A stretch of DNA of 64,000 nt from JAWWOW01 sp033851265 (lineage in GTDB: Bacteria > Actinomycetota > Actinomycetes > JAWWOW01). Numbering within the stretch: position 1 is the stretch's first letter; each line of letters starts with the position of its first letter. The stretch spans positions 62,001-126,000 of the forward strand of contig JAWWOW010000015.1 in the NCBI GenBank assembly GCA_033851265.1, given 5' to 3'. Below are positions 32,623-41,509 of this stretch, piece after piece. The position numbers and the translations under genes are program-made. The notes below the pieces were generated by a model. It made no database searches and was not told the origin of the DNA. It saw only the letters and a program-made list of their open reading frames with translations.

Positions 32623-35036
32623 CAGTGACGACGACCACCCCACCGGGCGGAGCATCGGGCGAGCGTCCCGATGGCACGGTCACCATCACCATCGACGGGT
32701 TCGAGCTACACGTCCCCAAGGGCACCCTCGTCATCCGCGCGGCGGAGTTGTTGGGGATTCAGATCCCGCGGTTCTGCGACCACCCGTTGCTCGACCCCAT
32801 CGGTGCATGCCGTCAGTGCATTGTCGAGATCGAAGGCCAGCGCAAGCCGCAGACAGCGTGCACGACACCCGTTGCCGACGGCATGGTCGTCCGCACGCAA
32901 CTGACCTCGCAGGTCGCGGACAAGGCGCAACAGGGGACGATGGAACTGCTCCTCATCAACCATCCTCTCGACTGCCCGGTCTGCGACAAGGGCGGCGAGT
33001 GCCCCTTGCAGAACCAAGCGATGAGCAATGGCCGGGCCGACTCGCGATTCCGCGACGAGAAGCGCACCTTCCCGAAGCCGATTGCGATCTCGTCGCAGGT
33101 CTTGCTTGACCGCGAGCGCTGCGTTCTGTGCGCGCGCTGCACGCGGTTCTCCCAACAGATCGCCGGCGACCCGTTCATCGAGCTGTTCGAACGCGGGGCT
33201 CTCGAGCAGGTCGCGATTTACGAGGACGAGCCGTTCGAGTCGTACTTCTCCGGTAACACCGTGCAGATCTGCCCGGTCGGCGCGCTGACCGGTGCGCAGT
33301 ACCGGTTCCGGGCTCGGCCCTTCGACCTGCAGTCGACCCCGTCGGTCTGTGAACACTGCTCGTCGGGCTGCGCGCAACGGGCTGACTGGCGCCGCGGCAA
33401 GGTCATGCGACGTCTCGCAGGGGACGACCCGCAGGTCAACGAGGAATGGAACTGCGACAAGGGCCGGTGGGGGTTTGCCTACGCCACCGCTGCGGACCGC
33501 ATCACCACGCCGCTGGTTCGGGACGACGAGGGATACCTCGTCGAGGCCAGCTGGACCGAAGCACTGGAACGCGCGGCCACGGGATTGCGGGCGGCAGTCG
33601 GGCGCGCCGGCGTACTGCCCGGTGGTCGGCTGACCTTCGAAGATGCGTACGCGTACGCCAAGTTCGCGCGTACGGCGCTGCGGACCAACGACGTCGACTT
33701 CCGTGCTCGCCCGCATTCGTCAGAAGAGGCGGAGTTCCTGGCGGCGCGGGTGGCCGGCCGTACGGCGACGACGTACGCCGACCTCGACACGGCGCCGATC
33801 GTGCTGCTCGTGGCGTTCGAGCCCGAGGAGGAGTCGCCGATCGTCTTCCTCAGGTTGCGCAAGGCGGCAACGAAGGACACTCGGGTTGCTGCCATCGGCC
33901 CGATGACGACGAATGGTGCGCGCAAGCTCGGCGCCACGTTGCTCAAGACCATCCCCGGTGGCGAGTCCCAGGTGCTCGCCGCATTGACGCAGCCAACGGG
34001 TGTGGACAAGGCGGGCGACGACATCGTGCGACTGCTGCGCGAGCCGGGCGCCGTGATCCTGCTCGGCGAACGTCTCGCGTCCGTGCCCGGTGGGTTCTCC
34101 GCGGCCGCGCGGCTTGCCGATGCCACGGGCGCGCAGCTCGCATGGGTGCCACGTCGCGCTGGCGACCGCGGCGCCCTCGACGCCGGTCTGCTGCCGGGCT
34201 TGCTGCCGGGTGGACATGCGTTGTCGGATGCATCGGCGCTCGGGTGGACCGGCGTACCGACCCAAGCCGGCCGTGAACTCAGCGCCATCGTGGAAGCCGC
34301 ACGATCCGGAGGCATCGACGCTCTCGTCGTGGGAGCGGTCGATCCCGATGACCTGCCCGACCCGCAGGCGGCGATCGACGCGCTAGAAACGGTGCCGTTC
34401 CTGGTCAGTCTCGAGATTCGGGAAAGCGCGGTGACGGCACGCGCCGACGTCGTCCTTCCCGTCGCCGCCGCCGTCGAGAAGGCGGGGAGCTACATCGACT
34501 GGGAAGGTCGCGTCCGTCCCTTCCCGGAGACGCTCCTCGCGACCGGCGCCCTGCCCGACGGCCGTGTGTTGCACGTCCTCGCCGAGGAGATGGGTGTCGA
34601 CCTGGGTTTGCCCGACTTTGAGGCTGCGCGCGCAGAACTTGAACGCATCGGTCGCGCGCCGGGGACTCCCGCGGCTGCACCATCACACGAAGCAGCACGC
34701 ACGCAACAACCGGAGCGTGGCCAGGCGATCCTCGCGACGTGGCATCTGCTGCTTGACGCTGGTCGGTTGCAAGACGGCGAGCCCCACCTTGCGGGTACGG
34801 CGAAGCAGGCCACCGCCGTACTCAACGCGTCGACCGCGGCTGAGGTCGGCGTTGTCGCGGGTCAGCAGGTGAACGTCGCCACCGATCGCGGGTCGATTTC
34901 GTTGCCCGTCGCGATCGGCGACTTGCCCGATCGAGTCGTATGGCTGCCGACCAATTCGGTGGGCTCGGCCGTACGCCGCGACCTCAATGCCGACGCAGGT
35001 GCGCTCGTCCGGCTCAGTGCGGGTGGTGCACGGTGA
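32619..35036 (+). CDS. nuoG: NADH-quinone oxidoreductase subunit G
   Basis: An 805-residue iron-sulfur subunit. In order: a [2Fe-2S] domain (CDHPLLDPIGACRQC and a later TACTTPV), the His/Cys [4Fe-4S] site (HPLDCPVCDKGGECPLQ), a second [4Fe-4S] site (CVLCARCTRF, ICPVGALTG), and the extra N7 ligand set (CEHCSSGC with ENWNCDKG-like EEWNCDKG). A molybdopterin-oxidoreductase-like domain follows and has lost its cofactor role in this family. N7 ligands are typical of menaquinone-using bacteria. It overlaps both neighbours. Confidence 0.96.
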   Translation: MTVTTTTPPGGASGERPDGTVTITIDGFELHVPKGTLVIRAAELLGIQIPRFCDHPLLDPIGACRQCIVEIEGQRKPQTACTTPVADGMVVRTQLTSQVADKAQQGTMELLLINHPLDCPVCDKGGECPLQNQAMSNGRADSRFRDEKRTFPKPIAISSQVLLDRERCVLCARCTRFSQQIAGDPFIELFERGALEQVAIYEDEPFESYFSGNTVQICPVGALTGAQYRFRARPFDLQSTPSVCEHCSSGCAQRADWRRGKVMRRLAGDDPQVNEEWNCDKGRWGFAYATAADRITTPLVRDDEGYLVEASWTEALERAATGLRAAVGRAGVLPGGRLTFEDAYAYAKFARTALRTNDVDFRARPHSSEEAEFLAARVAGRTATTYADLDTAPIVLLVAFEPEEESPIVFLRLRKAATKDTRVAAIGPMTTNGARKLGATLLKTIPGGESQVLAALTQPTGVDKAGDDIVRLLREPGAVILLGERLASVPGGFSAAARLADATGAQLAWVPRRAGDRGALDAGLLPGLLPGGHALSDASALGWTGVPTQAGRELSAIVEAARSGGIDALVVGAVDPDDLPDPQAAIDALETVPFLVSLEIRESAVTARADVVLPVAAAVEKAGSYIDWEGRVRPFPETLLATGALPDGRVLHVLAEEMGVDLGLPDFEAARAELERIGRAPGTPAAAPSHEAARTQQPERGQAILATWHLLLDAGRLQDGEPHLAGTAKQATAVLNASTAAEVGVVAGQQVNVATDRGSISLPVAIGDLPDRVVWLPTNSVGSAVRRDLNADAGALVRLSAGGAR

Positions 35037-36331
35037 CCTTCGACCTCGCGACCGGTGCGACGGTGCTGGCGGACAGCCGGGAGGTCGCGGGCTTCGGTAC
35101 CGACCCGTGGTGGCTGGTCCTCATCAAGGTTGTTGCGGTCTTCGCGTTCCTGGTCGTCCTCACGCTGTTCATGATCGTGTTCGAGCGTCGCGTCGTCGCC
35201 CGGATGCAGATGCGCATCGGCCCCAACCGGGTGGGCCCGAACGGCTCACTGCAGAGCCTCGCGGACGGCATCAAGCTGGCACTCAAAGAGGACATCATCC
35301 CGGCGATCGTCGACCGGCCGGTCTACATCTTGGCGCCGATCATCTCCGCGGTCCCGGCGTTCCTCGGCTTTGCGGTGATCCCGATGGGTGGCACCGTTTC
35401 CATCTTCGGTCACCACACCGCGTTGCAACTGACTGACCTTCCCGTTGCGGTGCTCTTCGTGCTCGCGATGAGCGCGATTGGCGTCTACGGCCTCGTGCTG
35501 GCCGGCTGGTCAAGTGGCTCGACCTATCCGTTGCTCGGTGGTCTTCGTTCGACGGCGCAGGTCATCTCCTACGAGATTGCGCTGAGCCTCTCGCTGGTAC
35601 CTGTCTTGATCTTTGCCAGCTCGATGTCCACATCGGAGATCGTCTCTGCGCAGCACGGCCGGTGGTTCCTGATCGCGTTACCGGTGTCGTTCCTCATCTA
35701 CGCGGTTGCGGGTGTCGGTGAAACCAACCGCGCGCCCTTCGACCTTCCCGAGGCCGAGGGTGAGCTCGTCGGCGGTTTCCACACGGAGTACTCCTCACTG
35801 AAGTTCGCGATGTTCTTCCTCGCCGAATACATCAACATGACGACGGTCGCCGCGCTGGCGACGACGGTCTTCCTCGGCGGATGGCTGCCGATGTGGCCGC
35901 TCACCAGCTTCGACTCGGGTTGGATCACGCTGCTCTGGTTCTTCATCAAGCTGATGCTCGTGCTGTTCGTCTTCGTCTGGCTGCGCGGCACCTTGCCTCG
36001 CCTTCGCTACGACCAGTTCATGAAGCTGGGATGGAAGGTGCTCATCCCCGTTGGTCTCGTTTGGCTGCTTCTCGTTGCGACTGCCCGGACCTACTTCAAC
36101 AACACCAGCGACCGCCGTGAGATCGCACTATGGGGCGGCGGGATCGTCGTCGTCCTCTGCCTGATCGTGGCGTTCTGGCCGGTGCCACCAACCGAGGACG
36201 AGAACGCGGAACGCGTTCCCGAGCCTTACGACGCGTACGCCGGTGGATTTCCCGTACCTCCGCTTCCGGGGCAACTGATCCCGGGAACGGTCGAGCACGC
36301 GCCAAAGGAGGTGACCGGTGCCCGAGAGTGA
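35033..36331 (+). CDS. nuoH: NADH-quinone oxidoreductase subunit H
   Basis: A 432-residue membrane subunit with about eight to nine helices that joins the peripheral arm to the proton-pumping arm and helps form the quinone channel. Signatures are RMQMRIGPNRVGPNGSLQSL, ADGIKLALKEDI, and GETNRAPFDLPEAEGELV with the conserved acidic residues. The GTG at 35033 overlaps the nuoG stop; a frame reaching back to 34940 is a shadow. The C-terminal ~50 residues are a hydrophilic tail. Confidence 0.96.
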   Translation: MTFDLATGATVLADSREVAGFGTDPWWLVLIKVVAVFAFLVVLTLFMIVFERRVVARMQMRIGPNRVGPNGSLQSLADGIKLALKEDIIPAIVDRPVYILAPIISAVPAFLGFAVIPMGGTVSIFGHHTALQLTDLPVAVLFVLAMSAIGVYGLVLAGWSSGSTYPLLGGLRSTAQVISYEIALSLSLVPVLIFASSMSTSEIVSAQHGRWFLIALPVSFLIYAVAGVGETNRAPFDLPEAEGELVGGFHTEYSSLKFAMFFLAEYINMTTVAALATTVFLGGWLPMWPLTSFDSGWITLLWFFIKLMLVLFVFVWLRGTLPRLRYDQFMKLGWKVLIPVGLVWLLLVATARTYFNNTSDRREIALWGGGIVVVLCLIVAFWPVPPTEDENAERVPEPYDAYAGGFPVPPLPGQLIPGTVEHAPKEVTGARE

Positions 36332-36869
36332 GAACAAGTCCAGCATGTTCGACCCGATCAAAGGGTTCGGCGTGACCTTCTCCACCATGTTCAAGAAGGT
36401 CAACACCGAGCAGTACCCCGAAGAGAAGAAGCCGACGGCGCCGCGCTTCCACGGCCGGCACGTCCTCAACCGTCACTCCGACGGACTGGAAAAGTGCATC
36501 GGCTGCGAACTCTGCGCTTGGGCCTGCCCGGCGGACGCCATTTATGTCGAAGGCGCGGACAACACCGACGAGGAGCGTTACTCACCCGGTGAGCGTTACG
36601 GCCGCGTCTACCAGATCAACTACCTGCGTTGCATTTTCTGTGGTCTGTGCATCGAGGCGTGCCCGACGCGGGCACTGACGATGAGCAACGAGTACGAGCT
36701 CGCTGACTCGAGTCGGGAGGACCTCATATTCACCAAGGAGCAGCTCCTCGCGCCGCTCCTGCCAGGGATGGAAGCCCCGCCGCATCCGATGCGTCTTGGC
36801 GCCGACGAGGTCGACTACTACACGGGTGCCGGAACGCCACCGGGCGCGACGCCAGCGGAGCCTTCGTGA
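36318..36869 (+). CDS. nuoI: NADH-quinone oxidoreductase subunit I
   Basis: A 183-residue subunit with two [4Fe-4S] clusters (N6a, N6b): CIGCELCAWACPADA (C60, C63, C66, C70) and CIFCGLCIEACPTRAL. It passes electrons towards NuoB. The GTG overlaps nuoH by 14 bases and has a strong AAAGGAGGTG ribosome-binding site inside the nuoH end. Confidence 0.96.
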   Translation: MPESENKSSMFDPIKGFGVTFSTMFKKVNTEQYPEEKKPTAPRFHGRHVLNRHSDGLEKCIGCELCAWACPADAIYVEGADNTDEERYSPGERYGRVYQINYLRCIFCGLCIEACPTRALTMSNEYELADSSREDLIFTKEQLLAPLLPGMEAPPHPMRLGADEVDYYTGAGTPPGATPAEPS

Positions 36870-37672
36870 TCGCTGCAACCAGTGCGCAGCTGCTTGGCGT
36901 CGGTCACACATCCGGTGCCGAGGCCGCGACCTTCTGGGTGCTGGGGCCGATCGCGGTTATCGCCGCGATCGGCATGGTGGCCACGCGTCGCGCCGTACAT
37001 GCCGCCCTGCTGTTAGCGGTCGACATGATCGCGCTAGCAGTGTTGTACGCCGCTCAAGACGCGCCGTTCCTCGCGTTCGTACAGATCTTCGTCTACACCG
37101 GCGCCGTAATGATGCTGTTCCTCTTCGTGCTCATGCTCGTCGGAGTCGATGCGTCCGACTCGCTGATCGAGACCCTCAGGGGGCAGCGGATCGCCGCTCT
37201 CGTCCTCGCCCTTGGGTTCGCGGCGCTGTTGATCGGCGGCATCGGGAACGCTCTGGTCGACACTCCTGCCAAGGGCATCGCCGACGCCAATGCGGACGGC
37301 AATCCCACCGGTCTGGCCCGGATCCTGTTCACGCGCTACGTGTTCGCGTTCGAAGTCACGAGCGCCCTGCTCATCACGGCAGCGCTCGGCGCGATGGTCT
37401 TGACTCACCGCGAGCGCATCGGTCCACGCATCACCCAGCGCGACCGGATGCAGGCGCGCGTGCGCGAAGGCGCTCGACTCACTCCGCTGCCGAGCCCGGG
37501 CGTGTATGCGCGCCACAACGCCGTGGACGTGCCCGCATTGCAGCCAGACGGGTCGCCGGCTCCGGAAAGTCTCCCCGGTCTGCTCTCCGGGGGTTCTGCA
37601 CCGGACCGGCGCATTGCCACACCCGCAGTGCTCGGCCCTGAGTCGGAGTCGGCGGGGGAGCCGACATCATGA
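36866..37672 (+). CDS. nuoJ: NADH-quinone oxidoreductase subunit J
   Basis: A 268-residue membrane subunit with five hydrophobic helices (to about residue 175), including the conserved FLAFVQIFVYTGAVMMLFLF helix. A hydrophilic C-terminal extension of ~95 residues, rich in Pro, Arg and Glu, follows; such tails are common in actinobacterial NuoJ. A GTG start overlaps nuoI by 4 bases. Confidence 0.94.
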   Translation: MIAATSAQLLGVGHTSGAEAATFWVLGPIAVIAAIGMVATRRAVHAALLLAVDMIALAVLYAAQDAPFLAFVQIFVYTGAVMMLFLFVLMLVGVDASDSLIETLRGQRIAALVLALGFAALLIGGIGNALVDTPAKGIADANADGNPTGLARILFTRYVFAFEVTSALLITAALGAMVLTHRERIGPRITQRDRMQARVREGARLTPLPSPGVYARHNAVDVPALQPDGSPAPESLPGLLSGGSAPDRRIATPAVLGPESESAGEPTS

Positions 37673-37968
37673 GCCCGACCTACTACCTCTACCTGTCGGC
37701 CGTGCTGTTCAGCGTCGGCGCTGCCGGAGTCCTCGTACGCCGCAACTCGATCGTCGTGTTCATGTGCATCGAGTTGATGCTCAACGCCGTCAACCTCACA
37801 CTCGTCACGTTCTCGCGGATCAACGGCAACCTCGATGGGCAGGTGATCGCGTTCTTCGTCATGGTCGTCGCGGCCGCGGAAGTCGTGGTCGGGCTGGCCA
37901 TCATCGTGACAATCTTCCGAACCCGCCGCTCGGCCTCGGTCGACGACCCCAACCTGTTGAAGTACTGA
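37669..37968 (+). CDS. nuoK: NADH-quinone oxidoreductase subunit K
   Basis: A 99-residue subunit with three helices. Glutamates within membrane segments (FMCIELMLNAVNL and AAAEVVVGLAI) belong to the proton path. The start overlaps nuoJ by 4 bases; nuoL follows after 4. Confidence 0.96.
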   Translation: MSPTYYLYLSAVLFSVGAAGVLVRRNSIVVFMCIELMLNAVNLTLVTFSRINGNLDGQVIAFFVMVVAAAEVVVGLAIIVTIFRTRRSASVDDPNLLKY

Positions 37969-37972
37969 GCCG

Positions 37973-39934
37973 ATGCCTCTACTAACCCTCCCCGCCGATG
38001 CCTCCGTGCCGCCGCACCCTGTTGCCGCGCACGGCGTATTCACGTTGACGGTCCTGCTAATCCTGATCCCGCTCATTTCCTCAGCGGTTCTGCTGCTGGT
38101 CGGCAAGCGCGGCGACAAGTGGGCACATCTGCTCGGCGTCGGTGCTCCTGTGGCGTCGTTCGTGATCGCTCTCGTCGAGTTCTTCGCGCTACTTGGACGC
38201 AATGCCGACGATCGGAGCTTGAACCAACACCTCTATAGCTGGATCCCGGTCGAGGGCTTCCATGTTGACGCCGGGCTGCTTCTTGACCCGCTGTCGATGA
38301 CTTTCGCGCTGCTCATCACCGGCGTGGGCAGCATCATTCATCTCTACTCGGTCGGCTACATGGAAGGCGACCCTGGCCGGCGGCGCTTCTTCGGCTTCAT
38401 GAACTTCTTTGTGGCCGTGATGTTGCTCCTCGTCCTCGGCAACAACTACCTGTCGTTGTACGTCGGCTGGGAGGGTGTGGGTCTCGCGTCGTACCTGCTC
38501 ATCGGGTACTACACGCACCGTCCGACCGCAGCAACCGCAGCCAAGAAGGCGTTCATCGTCAACCGCGTCGGTGACGTTGGATTGGGCATCGCGATCATGC
38601 TGATGTTCGCGACGTTCGGGTCAACGTCGTTCGCCGGAGTCCTTGGCTCCGCTACCGAGGCCAACAAGGGCACGCTCACCGCAATCGGGCTGCTGCTCCT
38701 CCTCGGCGCGTGCGGCAAGTCCGCGCAGTTCCCATTGCAGTCCTGGCTGCTCGACGCGATGGAAGGTCCTACGCCGGTCTCCGCACTCATCCACGCAGCG
38801 ACCATGGTGACCGCCGGTGTCTATCTGGTCGTCCGGTCAGGGCCCATCTACGACGGCTCGAGCACGGCCCGGTTGCTCGTCGCGACGGTCGGCGCTGTGA
38901 CGCTGACGTTCGGCGCGATCATCGGCTGCGCCAAGGACGACATCAAGAAGGTTCTCGCCGCATCGACCATGAGCCAGATCGGCTACATGATGCTGGCCGC
39001 CGGGCTCGGTGCCGCGGGCTACGCGATCGCGATCCTGCACCTGGTGACGCACGGTTTCTTCAAAGCGAACATGTTCCTCAGCGCCGGCTCGGTGATGCAT
39101 GCGCTCGATGACGAAGTCGACATGCGCAAGTACGGCGGGCTGCGCAAGGTCATGCCGATCACGTTCCTGACATTCGGCGCCGGCTACCTGGCGATCATCG
39201 GCTTCCCCGGGTTCTCCGGGTTCTTCTCCAAGGACAAGATCATTGAAGCCGCGTTCGACAAGGGCGGCACTTCCGGCTGGATCCTCGGCATCACCGTCCT
39301 CGTGTGCGCGGGTCTCACGGCGTACTACATGACCCGGTTGATGATCATGACGTTCTTCGGCGAGAAGCGATGGGCGCCGGATGCGCACCCGCACGAGTCG
39401 CCACGGGTCATGACGATCCCGATGATCGTGCTCGCGGTTGGGTCGGTGCTTGCCGGCGCGCTGCTCACCCTCATCGGCAAAGGTCTGCAGGGCTTCCTCG
39501 AGCCGGTCACGGGCGAGGGTGTCGAGGTCGGTTCACACACAATCTCACCGCTCGTGTTGACGCTGCTCACCCTCGTCGTGGTCGCCGGCGGCATCACGGC
39601 AGCCGCGTTGCAGTACGGCAACAAGAAGATTCCCGTCGTCGCGCCGCAGGCCGTGCGGCCGACAACAGTCGCTGCACGTCGTGACCTTTACGGCGATGCC
39701 GTGAACGAGGCCGTGTTCATGCGACCCGGCCAGTACCTCACCCGGTTCCTCGTGTTCTTCGACAACAAGGGTGTCGACGGCGTCGTCAACGGCCTTGCCG
39801 CCGGCATCGGGGGAACGTCCGGACGGCTCCGCCGGCTGCAGACCGGTTTTGCCCGGTCGTACGCGTTGGCAATGTTCGCGGGTGCCGCTGTGATCGTCGC
39901 GGCTCTGCTGCTCGTCCGGATGGGGGGTGGCTGA
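37973..39934 (+). CDS. nuoL: NADH-quinone oxidoreductase subunit L
   Basis: The largest antiporter-like pump subunit, 653 residues. Signatures are YVGWEGVGLASYLLIGYY, LQSWLLDAMEGPTPVSALIH and ATMVTAGVYLVVR, with Lys and Glu residues in broken helices of the proton channel. The long lateral helix region and a charged C-terminal section are present. It overlaps neither neighbour but is only 4 and 3 bases from them. Confidence 0.96.
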   Translation: MPLLTLPADASVPPHPVAAHGVFTLTVLLILIPLISSAVLLLVGKRGDKWAHLLGVGAPVASFVIALVEFFALLGRNADDRSLNQHLYSWIPVEGFHVDAGLLLDPLSMTFALLITGVGSIIHLYSVGYMEGDPGRRRFFGFMNFFVAVMLLLVLGNNYLSLYVGWEGVGLASYLLIGYYTHRPTAATAAKKAFIVNRVGDVGLGIAIMLMFATFGSTSFAGVLGSATEANKGTLTAIGLLLLLGACGKSAQFPLQSWLLDAMEGPTPVSALIHAATMVTAGVYLVVRSGPIYDGSSTARLLVATVGAVTLTFGAIIGCAKDDIKKVLAASTMSQIGYMMLAAGLGAAGYAIAILHLVTHGFFKANMFLSAGSVMHALDDEVDMRKYGGLRKVMPITFLTFGAGYLAIIGFPGFSGFFSKDKIIEAAFDKGGTSGWILGITVLVCAGLTAYYMTRLMIMTFFGEKRWAPDAHPHESPRVMTIPMIVLAVGSVLAGALLTLIGKGLQGFLEPVTGEGVEVGSHTISPLVLTLLTLVVVAGGITAAALQYGNKKIPVVAPQAVRPTTVAARRDLYGDAVNEAVFMRPGQYLTRFLVFFDNKGVDGVVNGLAAGIGGTSGRLRRLQTGFARSYALAMFAGAAVIVAALLLVRMGGG

Positions 39935-39937
39935 GCC

Positions 39938-41509
39938 ATGCATTGGCTGACCATCCTCGGCGTGATTCCGATCGTCGGCGCCGTCGCCGTCGGGCTCGTG
40001 CCGTCCGGGCGCAACCACCAGGTCAAGGTTGTCGCCCTCATCACGTCGCTTGCGGCACTCGTTTGGACTGTTGCGCTCGCGACGCAGTACGACACCAACG
40101 GTGCCCGCTTCCAACTCACCGAGCGCGCTGACTGGATTCCGCAGTTCGGCGTGCACTACGCCGTCGGTGTCGATGGCATCGCGCTCGTGTTGATCGGCCT
40201 GACGGCCGTGCTCGTGCCCGTCGTCATCCTCGCGTCCTGGAACGAAGTCGAGGAGACCGGCCGCAGCATCCGGACGTTCTTCATCTTGATCCTGCTGACC
40301 GAGACGTTGCTCGTCGGTGTATTCGCCGCGACCGACGTGTTCCTCTTCTACGTCTTCTTCGAGGCGATGCTCGTCCCCATGTACTTCATCATCGGGAGCT
40401 ACGGCGGGCCTCAGCGGTCGTATGCAGCGGTCAAGTTCCTGCTCTACAGCCTCGTGGGCGGCCTGCTGATGTTGGCCGCGGTCATCGGCTTGTACGTCGT
40501 ATCCGCCAACCAGCTGCCGTCGGGCACGTTCGACTTCCAGGTGCTAACCCAGCTGCACATCTCCGGCGACGTGGAGAAGGCCTTGTTCCTCGGCTTCTTC
40601 ATCGCGTTCGCCATCAAGGCTCCGCTGTGGCCGTTCCACACCTGGCTGCCGGACGCAGCGTCCGAGGCGCCGACCGGGGGCGCAGTCTTGCTCGTCGGCG
40701 TACTCGACAAGGTCGGCACGTTCGGCATGATCCGCTACTGCCTGCCGCTGTTCCCCAATGCGTCGGACACGTTCGCGCCTGTTGTCATCACGCTCTCGGT
40801 CATCGGGATCTTCTACGGCGCGCTACTCGCGATGGGCCAACGCGACATCAAGCGGCTGATCGCCTATACGTCGGTTGCGCACTTCGGCTTCATCGCGTTG
40901 GGCATCTTCGCGTTCACCAGCCAAGGTGGCGTCGGTGCGACGCTCTACATGGTCAACCACGGCTTCTCGACCGGCGCGCTCTTCCTCGTCGCTGGCTTCC
41001 TGATCGCCCGCCGGCGCAGCCGCCACATCGACGACTACGGCGGCGTCAACCAGGTGGCGCCCTGGCTCTACGGCGCGTTCTTCCTCACCGGCCTGTCCAG
41101 TCTCGCGTTGCCGGGCCTGAATAGCTTCGTCAGCGAGTTCCTCGTCCTAGTTGGAACGTTCACGCGCTACCGGGAAGCAGCTGTTCTCGCCACAGTGGGG
41201 ATCATCCTGGCCGCGCTCTACATCCTCTTGCTGGTCCAACGGACCATGCACGGCCCCCTGAAGCCGGGCAACGAGGTGATCACTGACCTGACGAAGCGCG
41301 AGGTGTGGGTGATCGCACCGGTCTTGGCAGTGATCATCGCTCTCGGCATCTACCCCAAGCCCGTGCTCGATGTGATCACGCCGGCGGTGACGGCAACGGT
41401 CAAGGACTCCGGGCACACCGATCCGACGCCGAGCGTCCCCGCTAAGGACGCGCGTGGCGAGTTCGGCGTCGAGGGCACTGCGCCGTTCACCTCAGGGAGC
41501 ACGCCGTGA
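39938..41509 (+). CDS. nuoM: NADH-quinone oxidoreductase subunit M
   Basis: An antiporter-like pump subunit of 523 residues. Signatures are YAVGVDGIALVLIGLTA, FYVFFEAMLVPMYFIIG with its channel Glu, and FHTWLPDAASEAPTGGAVLL. It is followed by nuoN with a 4-base overlap. Confidence 0.96.
   Translation: MHWLTILGVIPIVGAVAVGLVPSGRNHQVKVVALITSLAALVWTVALATQYDTNGARFQLTERADWIPQFGVHYAVGVDGIALVLIGLTAVLVPVVILASWNEVEETGRSIRTFFILILLTETLLVGVFAATDVFLFYVFFEAMLVPMYFIIGSYGGPQRSYAAVKFLLYSLVGGLLMLAAVIGLYVVSANQLPSGTFDFQVLTQLHISGDVEKALFLGFFIAFAIKAPLWPFHTWLPDAASEAPTGGAVLLVGVLDKVGTFGMIRYCLPLFPNASDTFAPVVITLSVIGIFYGALLAMGQRDIKRLIAYTSVAHFGFIALGIFAFTSQGGVGATLYMVNHGFSTGALFLVAGFLIARRRSRHIDDYGGVNQVAPWLYGAFFLTGLSSLALPGLNSFVSEFLVLVGTFTRYREAAVLATVGIILAALYILLLVQRTMHGPLKPGNEVITDLTKREVWVIAPVLAVIIALGIYPKPVLDVITPAVTATVKDSGHTDPTPSVPAKDARGEFGVEGTAPFTSGSTP

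Noticed and set aside
31048..32655. Long minus-strand open frame (535 codons) opposite nuoE and nuoF
   Set aside because: A shadow of nuoF; no start context and no recognisable motif.
34940..35032. Upstream extension of nuoH
   Set aside because: It overlaps the end of nuoG in a different frame; the GTG at 35033 gives the expected N-terminus and the usual 4-base overlap.
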